A DNA stretch of 5,906 bases from Pseudomonadales bacterium (GTDB lineage Bacteria > Pseudomonadota > Gammaproteobacteria > Pseudomonadales > Pseudohongiellaceae): assembly GCA_022360535.1 (NCBI GenBank), contig JAKSCP010000156.1, positions 1 to 5,906 on the forward strand, read 5' to 3'. The position numbers and the translations under genes were made by a program. Under the pieces are notes generated by a model. The model saw only the letters and a program-made list of their open reading frames with translations. It did no database searches and was not told where the DNA came from. Shown one piece after another: positions 1 through 5,906 of this stretch. How positions within the stretch are numbered: the first letter of the stretch is position 1; every line of letters starts with the position of its first letter.

Positions 1-1
1 C

Positions 2-123
2 CGCTACAGTTGTGGGAAATGTGAACCAATTGGTGGTTCTGTAGGGCTGGAACGCCTACATTCGTTTCGATATCTGGTCCGAATGTATGTGGATCACGTG
101 AATTGTGTGAATCGCAAGAGTAG
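2..123 (+). pseudogene. Possible degraded 3' end of lepB (signal peptidase I)
   Basis: No intact reading frame can be assigned here. In frame 3, positions 45-80 read GWNAYIRFDIW, and positions 18-41 read GNVNQLVV before a TAG stop. The first two codons of frame 2 read RY. In order and spacing this loosely resembles the C-terminus of signal peptidase I (RYWG, VPE..LVGKA, W..W, then IRFDRIG), but the pieces lie in different frames and contain stops. lepB is the usual gene immediately upstream of DUF4845-rnc-era in gammaproteobacteria, and its last 40 or so codons would fit this length. It could be a decayed lepB, a contig edge with indel errors, or unrelated leader DNA. Frame 2 is also open from 2 to 154, but its peptide resembles nothing I know. 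Confidence 0.25.
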
Positions 124-134
124 AGAGAAAAATC

Positions 135-512
135 ATGAAGATGCCAACCCTTAATAGTCTTCACCGGCAACGTGGAATCTCCAAATCGGGCTTGCTGCTT
201 CTGGCTGTGATGATCACCCTGTTTTTTACTGTCGGCCTCAAACTAGGGCCATTGTATGTGGACCACAACCTGATTACTGGCGTGTGTCAGGAGCTGATCG
301 ATAACGGCGAAGCTGACAACATGACTATCTCCGACGTTCGTGATCGAGTCTCTGCGACTCTGCGCATCAATAGCGTTAATGATTTTGATCTCTCAGACAT
401 CAGTATGCGCAAAGAGAACGGCGCTGCCATCATTACGATCGCTTACGAACGACGAGTGGAACTCGTTGCCAACTTGGATATGGTTGCGACCTTCGATACA
501 GTGCTGCAGTAG
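135..512 (+). CDS. DUF4845 family single-pass membrane protein
   Basis: This 125-residue protein matches the DUF4845 family, which usually lies between lepB and rnc; its biochemical role is unknown. The N-terminus is basic (K2, H10, R11, R13, K17) with an RQRG segment. A single hydrophobic helix follows at about residues 19-38, then GPLYVDH and a polar domain of about 85 residues ending in a hydrophobic, probably beta-rich stretch (about 96-123). By the positive-inside rule the short N-terminus should be cytoplasmic and the domain periplasmic. The ATG at 135 follows a purine-rich GAGAGAAAA run (123-131) that can serve as a weak ribosome-binding site; ATG 141 is an alternative start two codons in. 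The stop codon directly abuts the rnc start, so the two are probably co-translated. Family assignment is by sequence pattern plus position. Confidence 0.85.
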   Translation: MKMPTLNSLHRQRGISKSGLLLLAVMITLFFTVGLKLGPLYVDHNLITGVCQELIDNGEADNMTISDVRDRVSATLRINSVNDFDLSDISMRKENGAAIITIAYERRVELVANLDMVATFDTVLQ

Positions 513-1199
513 ATGGCAGCCGACCTTGATCAACTTCAGACTACCCTCAGCTACCGCTTTAACGACCTAAATCTCGCCAAACAAGCGTTAACCCATCGCA
601 GCGCTGGCAGGAGCAACAACGAGCGCCTGGAATTTCTGGGTGATGCTCTGCTGGATTTCATTGTGGGTGAATCCTTGTTTGCCAATTATCCCCAAGCTAG
701 TGAGGGAGATCTCACCCGAATGCGGGCTGCTATCGTCAATAAGTCGGCACTAGCTGGAATAGCGGGCAAGCTTTCTTTGGGGGACTTTCTGTATCTGGGT
801 GCGGGTGAAGTGGGCAGCGGTGGCAAGCAACGTGAATCCATACTGGCTGACACCTTGGAAGCCTTAGTCGCAGCGGTTTATCTCGACGGTGGCATCGAGG
901 CTTGCCAACAGTTGGTGGCAACCCTGACTCATGAATTGGTACATCAACCCGAGCAACGCCAGCGCAAAGATTCGAAAACACGCCTGCAAGAATTGCTGCA
1001 GGCAAAAGGCGAAGCCTTGCCGGTGTATCGGGTGGTTGAAACCAGTGGCAAGGCCCATGCCCAGGAGTTTCTGGTAGAGTGCCGGGTGCCCTTACTGGAT
1101 GCTGGCCAACAAGGAAGAGGCGGTAGTAAGCGAATGGCAGAGCAACAGGCGGCACAGAAGGTGTTAGACCTGCTTGCTGAGAAGGGAGCAGATGGCTGA
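513..1199 (+). CDS. rnc: Ribonuclease III
   Basis: RNase III cuts double-stranded RNA, separating the 16S and 23S rRNA precursors and processing or degrading various mRNAs and antisense duplexes in the cytoplasm. The 228 residues are normal family length. The catalytic domain spans about 5-150 and holds the signature ERLEFLGDA at 37-45. The four Mg2+-binding acidic residues all appear present: E40, D44, D113 and E116 (in LADTLEA). A double-stranded RNA-binding domain follows at about 153-223, starting DSKTRLQELLQ and ending with a GSKRMAEQQAA helix. The ATG comes immediately after the DUF4845 TAG (TAGATG), with no Shine-Dalgarno sequence in the preceding 20 bases, so translation probably depends on re-initiation. 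The 3' end overlaps era by 8 bases. In E. coli rnc is autoregulated by cleavage of its leader; I cannot identify such a hairpin here. Confidence 0.98.
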   Translation: MAADLDQLQTTLSYRFNDLNLAKQALTHRSAGRSNNERLEFLGDALLDFIVGESLFANYPQASEGDLTRMRAAIVNKSALAGIAGKLSLGDFLYLGAGEVGSGGKQRESILADTLEALVAAVYLDGGIEACQQLVATLTHELVHQPEQRQRKDSKTRLQELLQAKGEALPVYRVVETSGKAHAQEFLVECRVPLLDAGQQGRGGSKRMAEQQAAQKVLDLLAEKGADG

Positions 1200-2097
1200 G
1201 CAATCGGAAGCAAGTCGTTGTGGCTATGTTGCTATTGTAGGTCGCCCGAACGTCGGCAAGTCCACCTTGTTGAATCACTTGTTGCAACAAAAAATCAGCA
1301 TCACCTCACGCAAACCGCAAACCACGAGGCATCGCATTCTTGGTATCAATACTGTAGGCCACTATCAGACAGTATTTGTCGACACGCCGGGATTGCATGA
1401 AGCACAGCGCAGGACGCTCAATCGGGTGATGAATGAAACGGTGTTAAGCACCCTGAACGACGTTGACGCGATTCTCTTCGTAGTGGAGCGCACCAGTTTT
1501 AACACTGGTGACGAACTTGTACTCAGTCACCTTGAGAAATTGTCGGTGCCGGTAATACTGGTGATTAACAAGGTCGATCTGGTGGCCGAGAAAACCTCGC
1601 TGTTGCCACATATCGAAGACCTGGCGAAGCGGTTTGCGTTTAAAGAGATCATCCCAGTCTCAGCACTTGGCGGCCATAATCTGGATACCCTGGAAGGCCT
1701 GGTTCATGATTGTCTGCCCGCGGGACCCTTCTTGTTCCCCGACGATCAGATAACAGACAGGAGTTCTCGTTTTCTCGCTGCCGAATTGGTCCGGGAGAAA
1801 GTGACGCGCCAATTGGGTGATGAACTACCTTACGAAGTCACCGTAGAAATAGAACAGTTTAAACAAGAAGGTAAAGTGCTCCACATTCATGGTCTGATCC
1901 TGGTGGACAAACAGGGCCAAAAGAAAATTCTTGTAGGCAGGGATGGCGAACGCCTCAAGCGCATCGGTAGTGCTGCCCGGGAAGATATGGAGCAAGCTTT
2001 TGACACCAAGGTCATGCTTAACCTTTGGGTAAAGGTTAAGTCTGGCTGGGCGGATGACGAGCGCGCTCTGCAGAGTCTCGGTTATATGGACCAGTAG
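1192..2097 (+). CDS. era: GTPase Era, 16S rRNA-binding ribosome assembly factor
   Basis: Era binds the 3' end of 16S rRNA near the anti-Shine-Dalgarno sequence and acts as a GTP-dependent checkpoint in 30S maturation. From ATG 1192 it has 301 residues, normal for Era. The GTPase motifs are intact: G1 GRPNVGKS 17-24, switch I KPQTTRHR 41-48, G3 DTPG 64-67, G4 NKVD 126-129, G5 SAL 157-159. A C-terminal KH domain spans about 215-298, with VGRDGERLKRIG as its RNA-binding loop and the family-typical NLWVKVKSGW near the end. The frame is open upstream to a TTG at 1174, but ATG 1192 has AAGGGAG (1182-1188) just before it and gives the usual N-terminus, so I prefer it. It overlaps rnc by 8 bases, which suggests translational coupling. 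Its TAG stop runs directly into an 8-bp tandem repeat array. Confidence 0.98.
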   Translation: MAEQSEASRCGYVAIVGRPNVGKSTLLNHLLQQKISITSRKPQTTRHRILGINTVGHYQTVFVDTPGLHEAQRRTLNRVMNETVLSTLNDVDAILFVVERTSFNTGDELVLSHLEKLSVPVILVINKVDLVAEKTSLLPHIEDLAKRFAFKEIIPVSALGGHNLDTLEGLVHDCLPAGPFLFPDDQITDRSSRFLAAELVREKVTRQLGDELPYEVTVEIEQFKQEGKVLHIHGLILVDKQGQKKILVGRDGERLKRIGSAAREDMEQAFDTKVMLNLWVKVKSGWADDERALQSLGYMDQ

Positions 2098-2175
2098 GTC
2101 ACCAGGTCACCAGGTCAATAGGTCAATAGGTCAATAGGTCAATAGGTCAATAGGTCAGTAGGCCATTAGGCGATT
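2096..2175 (+). repeat. 8-bp tandem repeat array between era and recO
   Basis: Ten head-to-tail 8-bp units run without interruption: AGGTCACC twice (2096, 2104), AGGTCAAT five times (2112-2151), then AGGTCAGT (2152), AGGCCATT (2160) and AGGCGATT (2168). The identical copies lie in the middle and variants lie at both ends, the pattern expected when an array grows by internal slippage. The first two bases belong to the era stop codon. Eight is not a multiple of three and each central unit creates a TAG, so no frame stays open through the array on the + strand; the complement has TGA with the same period. The array is therefore non-coding. Changes in copy number would alter the era-recO spacing but no protein. 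Confidence 0.97.
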
Positions 2176-2181
2176 AGAATA

Positions 2182-2185
2182 GAGG
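2182..2185 (+). promoter_or_regulatory. Ribosome-binding site of recO
   Basis: GAGG lies 4 bases before the recO ATG, within AGAGGTTACATG. The spacing is short but usable. It sits just outside the tandem array, whose own AGG cores recur every 8 bases upstream. Confidence 0.6.
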
Positions 2186-2189
2186 TTAC

Positions 2190-2900
2190 ATGGAAACCCG
2201 GGTCACATTGCAACCAGCCTATGTTCTGCACAGCAGACCTTTTCAGAATACCAGTCTGCTGGTGGACTTTTTTACCCTTGATTACGGACGGGTGAGGGCA
2301 GTTGCCAAAGGTGCGCGGCGAGAAAAATCCAAGTACCGATCCTTATTACAACTGTTTCAACCGCTACTGGTTTCATTCAGTGGCCGTTCTGAAGTTCGTA
2401 CCTTAACAACGCTGGAATGTCACTTGGCGCCCATTCAATTGCAGGGCAATCGCTTGTTTAGCGGACTCTATGTCAACGAACTGTTGACTCGCTTGCTACA
2501 CAATCAAGAAGAGCACAAACAGCTGTACAGAGCTTATCAGGATGCCTTGTTGGGCCTGCAGGGTGACAGTGACGTTGAACCCATTTTGCGGCAGTTTGAG
2601 ATGCGCCTTTTGGCAGAACTGGGCTATGCGCTAAACCTTGAAGTGGATTGCACCTCCCATCAGCCGATTGAAACCAATGTTAATTATCGATTTACCCCTG
2701 ACATTGGCTTTGAGGCGACTTCCCATAATCTCTCGAGTACAGAGAAATCGGAATGTTATTTGGGAGAGCATCTCATCGCTCTGCGTGAACTCGACCTGGC
2801 GGACGCTGCGACAGCGAAAACGGCGAAGCGGCTACTCAGAGAAGCGCTGTTCGCCCATCTAGGGGATAAGCCCTTACACAGCCGCTATTTGTTCGGCTAA
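2190..2900 (+). CDS. recO: DNA repair protein RecO
   Basis: RecO works with RecR (and RecF) to load RecA onto SSB-coated single-stranded DNA, and anneals complementary strands, in the RecFOR recombination-repair pathway. The 236 residues are normal length. The N-terminal OB-fold (about 1-80) has the family pattern: PAYVLHSRPFQNTSLLVDFF, then GRVRAVAKGARREKS with its basic DNA-binding surface, then FQPLLVSFSGRSEVRTLTTLE. A helical C-terminal domain follows, with the typical LYVNELLTRLL (about 92-102) and FEMRLLAELGYAL motifs. The four-cysteine zinc site of some RecO proteins is not present; only two cysteines occur (in VDCTSH and ECYL), as in enterobacterial-type RecO. It is the normal follower of era, but here it stands apart because of the repeat array. 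The usual downstream pdxJ is absent. Confidence 0.96.
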   Translation: METRVTLQPAYVLHSRPFQNTSLLVDFFTLDYGRVRAVAKGARREKSKYRSLLQLFQPLLVSFSGRSEVRTLTTLECHLAPIQLQGNRLFSGLYVNELLTRLLHNQEEHKQLYRAYQDALLGLQGDSDVEPILRQFEMRLLAELGYALNLEVDCTSHQPIETNVNYRFTPDIGFEATSHNLSSTEKSECYLGEHLIALRELDLADAATAKTAKRLLREALFAHLGDKPLHSRYLFG

Positions 2901-2945
2901 AACTTGCAGTCCAATGGCGGCGCCGCAAATCGCTGTACCACAGCT

Positions 2946-2973
2946 TTTACACGCAATTTAAACCATGTAGAAT
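2946..2973 (+). promoter_or_regulatory. Probable sigma70-type promoter of cysM
   Basis: TTTACA (2946-2951, five of six matches to the -35 consensus) and TAGAAT (2968-2973, five of six to the -10 consensus) are separated by 16 bases, with a TG immediately before the -10 hexamer. Transcription would start near 2979-2981, about 25 bases before the cysM ATG. This supports ATG 3005 over the in-frame TTG at 2975, which would lie upstream of the transcript start. It is judged by eye from the consensus only. Confidence 0.55.
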
Positions 2974-3004
2974 TTTGCGCTTTCCCTGCGCCCCACCTTT
3001 AGTC

Positions 3005-3895
3005 ATGTCCTACGCCAGTATAGAAAAACAGATCGGCAATACGCCCCTAGTGCGCTTGCAACGATTGCCGGGTGATACCAGTAATACGATTTTGGCAAAG
3101 CTGGAAGGTGACAATCCCGCTGGATCGGTCAAGGACCGACCTGCTCACAATATGATTCTGCAAGCGGAGTTAAGAGGGGATATTAAACCTGGCGACAGAC
3201 TCATCGAAGCAACTAGTGGCAATACAGGAATAGCACTGGCCATGGTGGCCGCAGTTAAGGGCTACCGGATGACACTCATCATGCCGGATAACCTTAGCGA
3301 TGAGCGCAAGGCATCCATGCTGGCCTATGGTGCGGAACTCATTCTGGTGACAGAAGCCGAAGGCATGGAAGGCGCGCGGGACCTGGCCCAACGTATGCAA
3401 GAGGAAGGTAAGGGTAAAGTTCTGGATCAATTTGCCAATCAGGACAACCCCAATGCTCACTATGTCCATACCGGTCCAGAGATTTGGCGTGATACCAAAG
3501 GGGAAGTGACTCATTTTGTGAGTTCTATGGGGACTACCGGCACCATCATGGGCGTGTCGCGTTATTTGAAAGAGCAAAATCCTGAAGTTGAGATCGTCGG
3601 TTTGCAACCGAAAGACGGTTCCCGTATTCCGGGCATCCGCCGTTGGCCAGAAGCCTATCTGCCAAAGATATTCGATCGTAGTCGGGTAGACAGAATTATC
3701 GATATCGAGCAACAGGATGCTGAGCAAACCATGCGTGCCCTGGCGACCGAGGAGGGGATATTCTGTGGGGTCTCATCCGGTGGTTCCATGTGGGCGGCGT
3801 TGCAACTCAATCAGGAACTGGAGAATGCCACCATCGTTGCCATTATTTGCGATCGCGGTGATCGCTATCTCTCCACCGGTGTTTATTCTCAATAG
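3005..3895 (+). CDS. cysM: Cysteine synthase B (O-acetylserine sulfhydrylase B)
   Basis: This PLP enzyme makes L-cysteine from O-acetylserine and sulfide; the CysM isozyme can also use thiosulfate to give S-sulfocysteine. The 296 residues compare with about 300 for CysM. Visible features are the N-terminal IEKQIGNTPLVRL, the PLP Schiff-base lysine K43 in GSVKDRPA, the substrate loop TSGNTG (70-75), the PLP-phosphate loop MGTTGT (175-180) and the C-terminal CGVSSGG. The B isozyme is favoured over CysK by GTTGT rather than GTGGT, by the PKDGSRIPGIRRWP segment and by the ending IICDRGDRYLSTGV. The frame is open back to a TTG at 2975, but ATG 3005 starts the family-typical N-terminus and lies below the promoter candidate. 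No clear Shine-Dalgarno sequence precedes it. Gaps on both sides suggest its own transcription unit. Confidence 0.96.
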   Translation: MSYASIEKQIGNTPLVRLQRLPGDTSNTILAKLEGDNPAGSVKDRPAHNMILQAELRGDIKPGDRLIEATSGNTGIALAMVAAVKGYRMTLIMPDNLSDERKASMLAYGAELILVTEAEGMEGARDLAQRMQEEGKGKVLDQFANQDNPNAHYVHTGPEIWRDTKGEVTHFVSSMGTTGTIMGVSRYLKEQNPEVEIVGLQPKDGSRIPGIRRWPEAYLPKIFDRSRVDRIIDIEQQDAEQTMRALATEEGIFCGVSSGGSMWAALQLNQELENATIVAIICDRGDRYLSTGVYSQ

Positions 3896-3990
3896 GCGCT
3901 GAATATAAACGCTGAGGCTCAACGAGTTTAGCTTTGACCAACACTTTACCACGGCCGGTTTACTCCGTTTTATCCACCTGATCCCTGAAT

Positions 3991-5349
3991 ATGCCATCCA
4001 GACGCCGACGTCGCGCTTTACCTAAAGAGCCGGTTACCGTAGACATTGAATCCTTAAGCCATGAAGGCAGGGGAATAGCCCATATAGAGGGCAAGGTCGT
4101 GTTTGTCGATGGCGCATTGCCGGGTGAACGTGTGCAGGCAAGCTATGTGCGGCGACGCGGGAAGTTCGACGAACTCAATACCCTTTCAGTCTTACAAGCT
4201 TCCCCGCAGCGGGTGGAGCCCGGTTGCGAGTATGCGGGCACCTGTGGTGGTTGTTCCCTACGCCACATGAATGTGAGTGAGCAGCTGGCTTTCAAAGAGT
4301 CAGTGTTATTGGAGCAGTTGGAGCACAGTGCCAACATCAGGGTGGGTGACTTCGAGTTACTGCCACGCATGACTGGTAACACCCAACATTACCGGCGTAA
4401 AGCCCGCCTCGCGGTACGTCTGGTGGAGAAAAAGGGTGGCGCGCTGGTAGGTTTTCGAGAGAAGTACTCCACTTTCATCACCGTGATGTCTGACTGTCAG
4501 GTGTTGAGTGCAGAGGTTGCACAATTGATTCCGACCTTGCGCGAATTGATCTCCGCAATGGACGGAGCAACGGAGATTCCGCAAATAGAAGTGGCGGTGG
4601 GTGAATCGGCAGCAGAGCTGGATGCAGTCGGTACAGTTGCTTTGGTCTTTCGTCATTTGAAGCCGCTTAGTGAAGCGGATACTGAGCGCTTGCTTGGCTT
4701 TGCAAAATCTCATCAGATCGAGCTATATCTACAGCCTGCTGGTCCGGATAGCGTGCATAAAATCTATCCCGAGGGCGAGCAACGACTGAGTTATTTTCTG
4801 CCCGCATGCCAGCTACAACTCAAGTTTCATCCCCAGGACTTTACGCAGGTAAACGCCAGCATCAATCGTCAAATAGTGACCCGTGCTTTAGAACTATTGG
4901 ACCTTACAAGTGATGATCGTGTGCTTGATCTGTTCTGTGGCTTAGGTAATTTCACCTTACCCATGGCGCTTCACTGCAAGGAGATACTTGGCGTTGAAGG
5001 TAGTGACGAGATGGTACGCCGGGGGGAAGAAAACGCAGCCCTGAATCAGATTCACAATGCCCGTTTCTTGAGTGATGACCTGAGCAAGTCTGCCGACAGG
5101 GATTGGTTGCCAACAAGCTATGACAAAATTGTCCTGGATCCGCCACGCTCAGGTGCGCTGGAAATATTACCCCAGCTCGTTAAGTGCAAGGCTGAGAAAA
5201 TACTCTATATCTCTTGTAACCCCGCAACTTTGTCGCGAGACACCGGCGTACTGCAACAGGCAGGATACAAATTGAAATCCGCCGGGGTAATGGATATGTT
5301 CCCGCACACTACTCACGTAGAATCAATGGCCCTGTTCATTCAGGGTTGA
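3991..5349 (+). CDS. rlmD: 23S rRNA (uracil-1939-C5)-methyltransferase RlmD
   Basis: RlmD (formerly RumA) uses S-adenosylmethionine to make m5U1939 in 23S rRNA. The 452 residues are slightly longer than the E. coli protein. After a very basic N-terminus (PSRRRRRALPK) comes a TRAM RNA-binding domain (about 13-70). The [4Fe-4S] cysteines are C79, C85, C88 and C169. A central domain ends with FTQVN (284-288). The Rossmann methyltransferase domain contains LDLFCGLGNF (312-321, SAM site), DPPRSG (383-388), catalytic nucleophile C409 in SCNPATLSRD, and general base E444 in HVESMALF. An in-frame TGA at 3979-3981 leaves ATG 3991 as the only usual start codon. No clear ribosome-binding site precedes it. 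mazG follows after 17 bases; the commonly intervening relA is missing. Confidence 0.97.
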   Translation: MPSRRRRRALPKEPVTVDIESLSHEGRGIAHIEGKVVFVDGALPGERVQASYVRRRGKFDELNTLSVLQASPQRVEPGCEYAGTCGGCSLRHMNVSEQLAFKESVLLEQLEHSANIRVGDFELLPRMTGNTQHYRRKARLAVRLVEKKGGALVGFREKYSTFITVMSDCQVLSAEVAQLIPTLRELISAMDGATEIPQIEVAVGESAAELDAVGTVALVFRHLKPLSEADTERLLGFAKSHQIELYLQPAGPDSVHKIYPEGEQRLSYFLPACQLQLKFHPQDFTQVNASINRQIVTRALELLDLTSDDRVLDLFCGLGNFTLPMALHCKEILGVEGSDEMVRRGEENAALNQIHNARFLSDDLSKSADRDWLPTSYDKIVLDPPRSGALEILPQLVKCKAEKILYISCNPATLSRDTGVLQQAGYKLKSAGVMDMFPHTTHVESMALFIQG

Positions 5350-5355
5350 GGCATA

Positions 5356-5360
5356 AAGGA
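5356..5360 (+). promoter_or_regulatory. Ribosome-binding site setting the GTG start of mazG
   Basis: AAGGA lies 6 bases before the GTG at 5367, between the rlmD stop and mazG. It is the clearest Shine-Dalgarno sequence in the window and decides the GTG start over later in-frame ATG codons, such as M27 and M29. Confidence 0.75.
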
Positions 5361-5366
5361 ATAACG

Positions 5367-5906
5367 GTGAGTGATCAAGAACCGCTAAACCCCAATAGTG
5401 ACCAAGTCAGTGGGGAGAACCCCATTGAGCGCTTGCTGAGCATCATGACCATGCTGCGGAATCCGAAGTACGGATGCCCTTGGGATCTTGAACAGTCCAT
5501 CGCCTCACTGGTTCCGTTTACTATTGAAGAAGTTTATGAAGTTGTGGATGCCATCGAGCGTGACGATATGGTGGATCTGGAAGATGAGCTGGGCGATTTA
5601 CTTTTCCAGGTTGTGTTTTATGCGCAGTTGGCCAGCGAGAGCGAGATTTTCAGTTTTCAGGACATCGCTAATACCGTCAGCAACAAATTGGTTCGCCGAC
5701 ATCCCCACGTGTTTCCAGAAGGAAAACTTGAGTTGTTTGGAAACGAACAGGCGTTGAGCTCGGAACAGGTGGTGGTGAATTGGGAAGCCATCAAACAAAC
5801 TGAGCGAGAGGAGAAAAAAGCCAGGCGAGGTGCAGTGGGAGAATCTTCGCCAGAGAGTGTTCTCGATGATGTGCCACGTGCGCTACCCGCCTTGGAACGT
5901 GCCAGG
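5367..5906 (+). CDS. mazG: Nucleoside triphosphate pyrophosphohydrolase MazG (3' truncated by window)
   Basis: MazG hydrolyses NTPs and dNTPs to monophosphate and pyrophosphate, cleaning aberrant nucleotides; in E. coli it also affects ppGpp levels. The frame stays open from GTG 5367 to the window edge (180 codons; full proteins are about 260-280). Residues 20-42 give the family start IERLLSIMTMLRNP..GCPWD. The Mg2+-binding pattern EExxE...ExxD is intact: E54, E55, E58, then E74 and D77 in DELGDLLFQVVF. KLVRRHPHVF and VVNWEAIKQTER follow, and the start of the second MazG repeat (LDDVPRALPALERA) reaches the edge. About 18 polar residues precede the conserved part (SDQEPLNPNSDQVSGENP), a modest extension. 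The start has a good ribosome-binding site and lies 17 bases after rlmD, so the two are likely one operon. Confidence 0.95.
   Translation, partial: MSDQEPLNPNSDQVSGENPIERLLSIMTMLRNPKYGCPWDLEQSIASLVPFTIEEVYEVVDAIERDDMVDLEDELGDLLFQVVFYAQLASESEIFSFQDIANTVSNKLVRRHPHVFPEGKLELFGNEQALSSEQVVVNWEAIKQTEREEKKARRGAVGESSPESVLDDVPRALPALERAR

Noticed and set aside
736..1290. A 184-codon open frame on the - strand across rnc and era.
   Set aside because: It lies opposite two genes with intact catalytic motifs, and its translation resembles no family I know; it is a shadow frame.
2096..2159. AGGTCA direct repeats match eukaryotic nuclear-receptor half-sites (DR2), and the complement TTGACC resembles the plant W-box core.
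   Set aside because: The flanking genes are clearly bacterial; such receptors do not occur there, and a simple tandem repeat explains the match.
2096..2175. A CRISPR array or a repeat-encoding protein segment.
   Set aside because: The units are 8 bp with no spacers, and stops recur with the same period, so neither strand has an open frame through the array.
2917..2926. Perfect palindrome GCGGCGCCGC after recO, considered as a terminator.
   Set aside because: It has no loop and no T-run after it, so it does not fit an intrinsic terminator.
3170..3727. A 185-codon open frame on the - strand inside cysM.
   Set aside because: It is entirely antisense to a well-conserved enzyme gene, with no family resemblance.
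3906..3930. Imperfect dyad after cysM, considered as a terminator.
   Set aside because: The stem needs mismatches and an impossibly small loop, and no T-run follows.
3934..3973. Promoter candidates for rlmD (TTGACC at 3934, TTTACC at 3945).
   Set aside because: At the right spacing the -10 hexamers match at most four of six positions, which is too weak to list.
5488..5757. An 89-codon + strand frame near the end of the window.
   Set aside because: It is out of frame within mazG, whose own frame is open throughout and carries all conserved motifs.

Overview
The window looks like chromosomal core-genome DNA of a gammaproteobacterium, probably in the Pseudomonas/Cellvibrio-like part of the class. 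The basis is the block DUF4845-rnc-era-recO (the usual lepA-lepB downstream cluster) followed by cysM-rlmD-mazG (the usual barA/gacS-cysM-rlmD-relA-mazG cluster). The protein sequences match those families closely, including all catalytic residues I could check. Lineage below class level is inference.

Layout: seven genes, all on the + strand. Positions 1-134 are upstream DNA with no intact gene; they may hold a degraded 3' end of lepB. A tight group follows: a DUF4845 membrane protein (135-512), RNase III (513-1199, starting directly after the previous stop) and the Era GTPase (1192-2097, overlapping rnc by 8 bases). An 80-bp array of ten 8-bp tandem repeats (2096-2175) begins inside the era stop codon and fills most of the gap to recO (2190-2900). 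A 104-bp gap carrying a good sigma70-type promoter candidate leads to cysM (3005-3895). After a 95-bp gap comes rlmD (3991-5349), then mazG (5367 to the window end, 3' truncated), which starts from GTG behind a clear ribosome-binding site. No stretch longer than 300 bases lacks a gene.

The first group serves RNA processing and ribosome maturation (RNase III, Era), with recO (recombinational repair) as the usual follower. The second combines cysteine synthesis (CysM), 23S rRNA m5U1939 methylation (RlmD) and nucleotide-pool cleaning (MazG).

The proteins are ordinary; the unusual features are in the arrangement. The 8-bp repeat array sits between era and recO. The genes commonly found between recO and cysM (pdxJ, acpS, gacS/barA) are absent. 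relA, commonly found between rlmD and mazG, is absent. I see no CRISPR array, mobile element, tRNA or rRNA, and no clear sign of a new defence or biosynthetic system.
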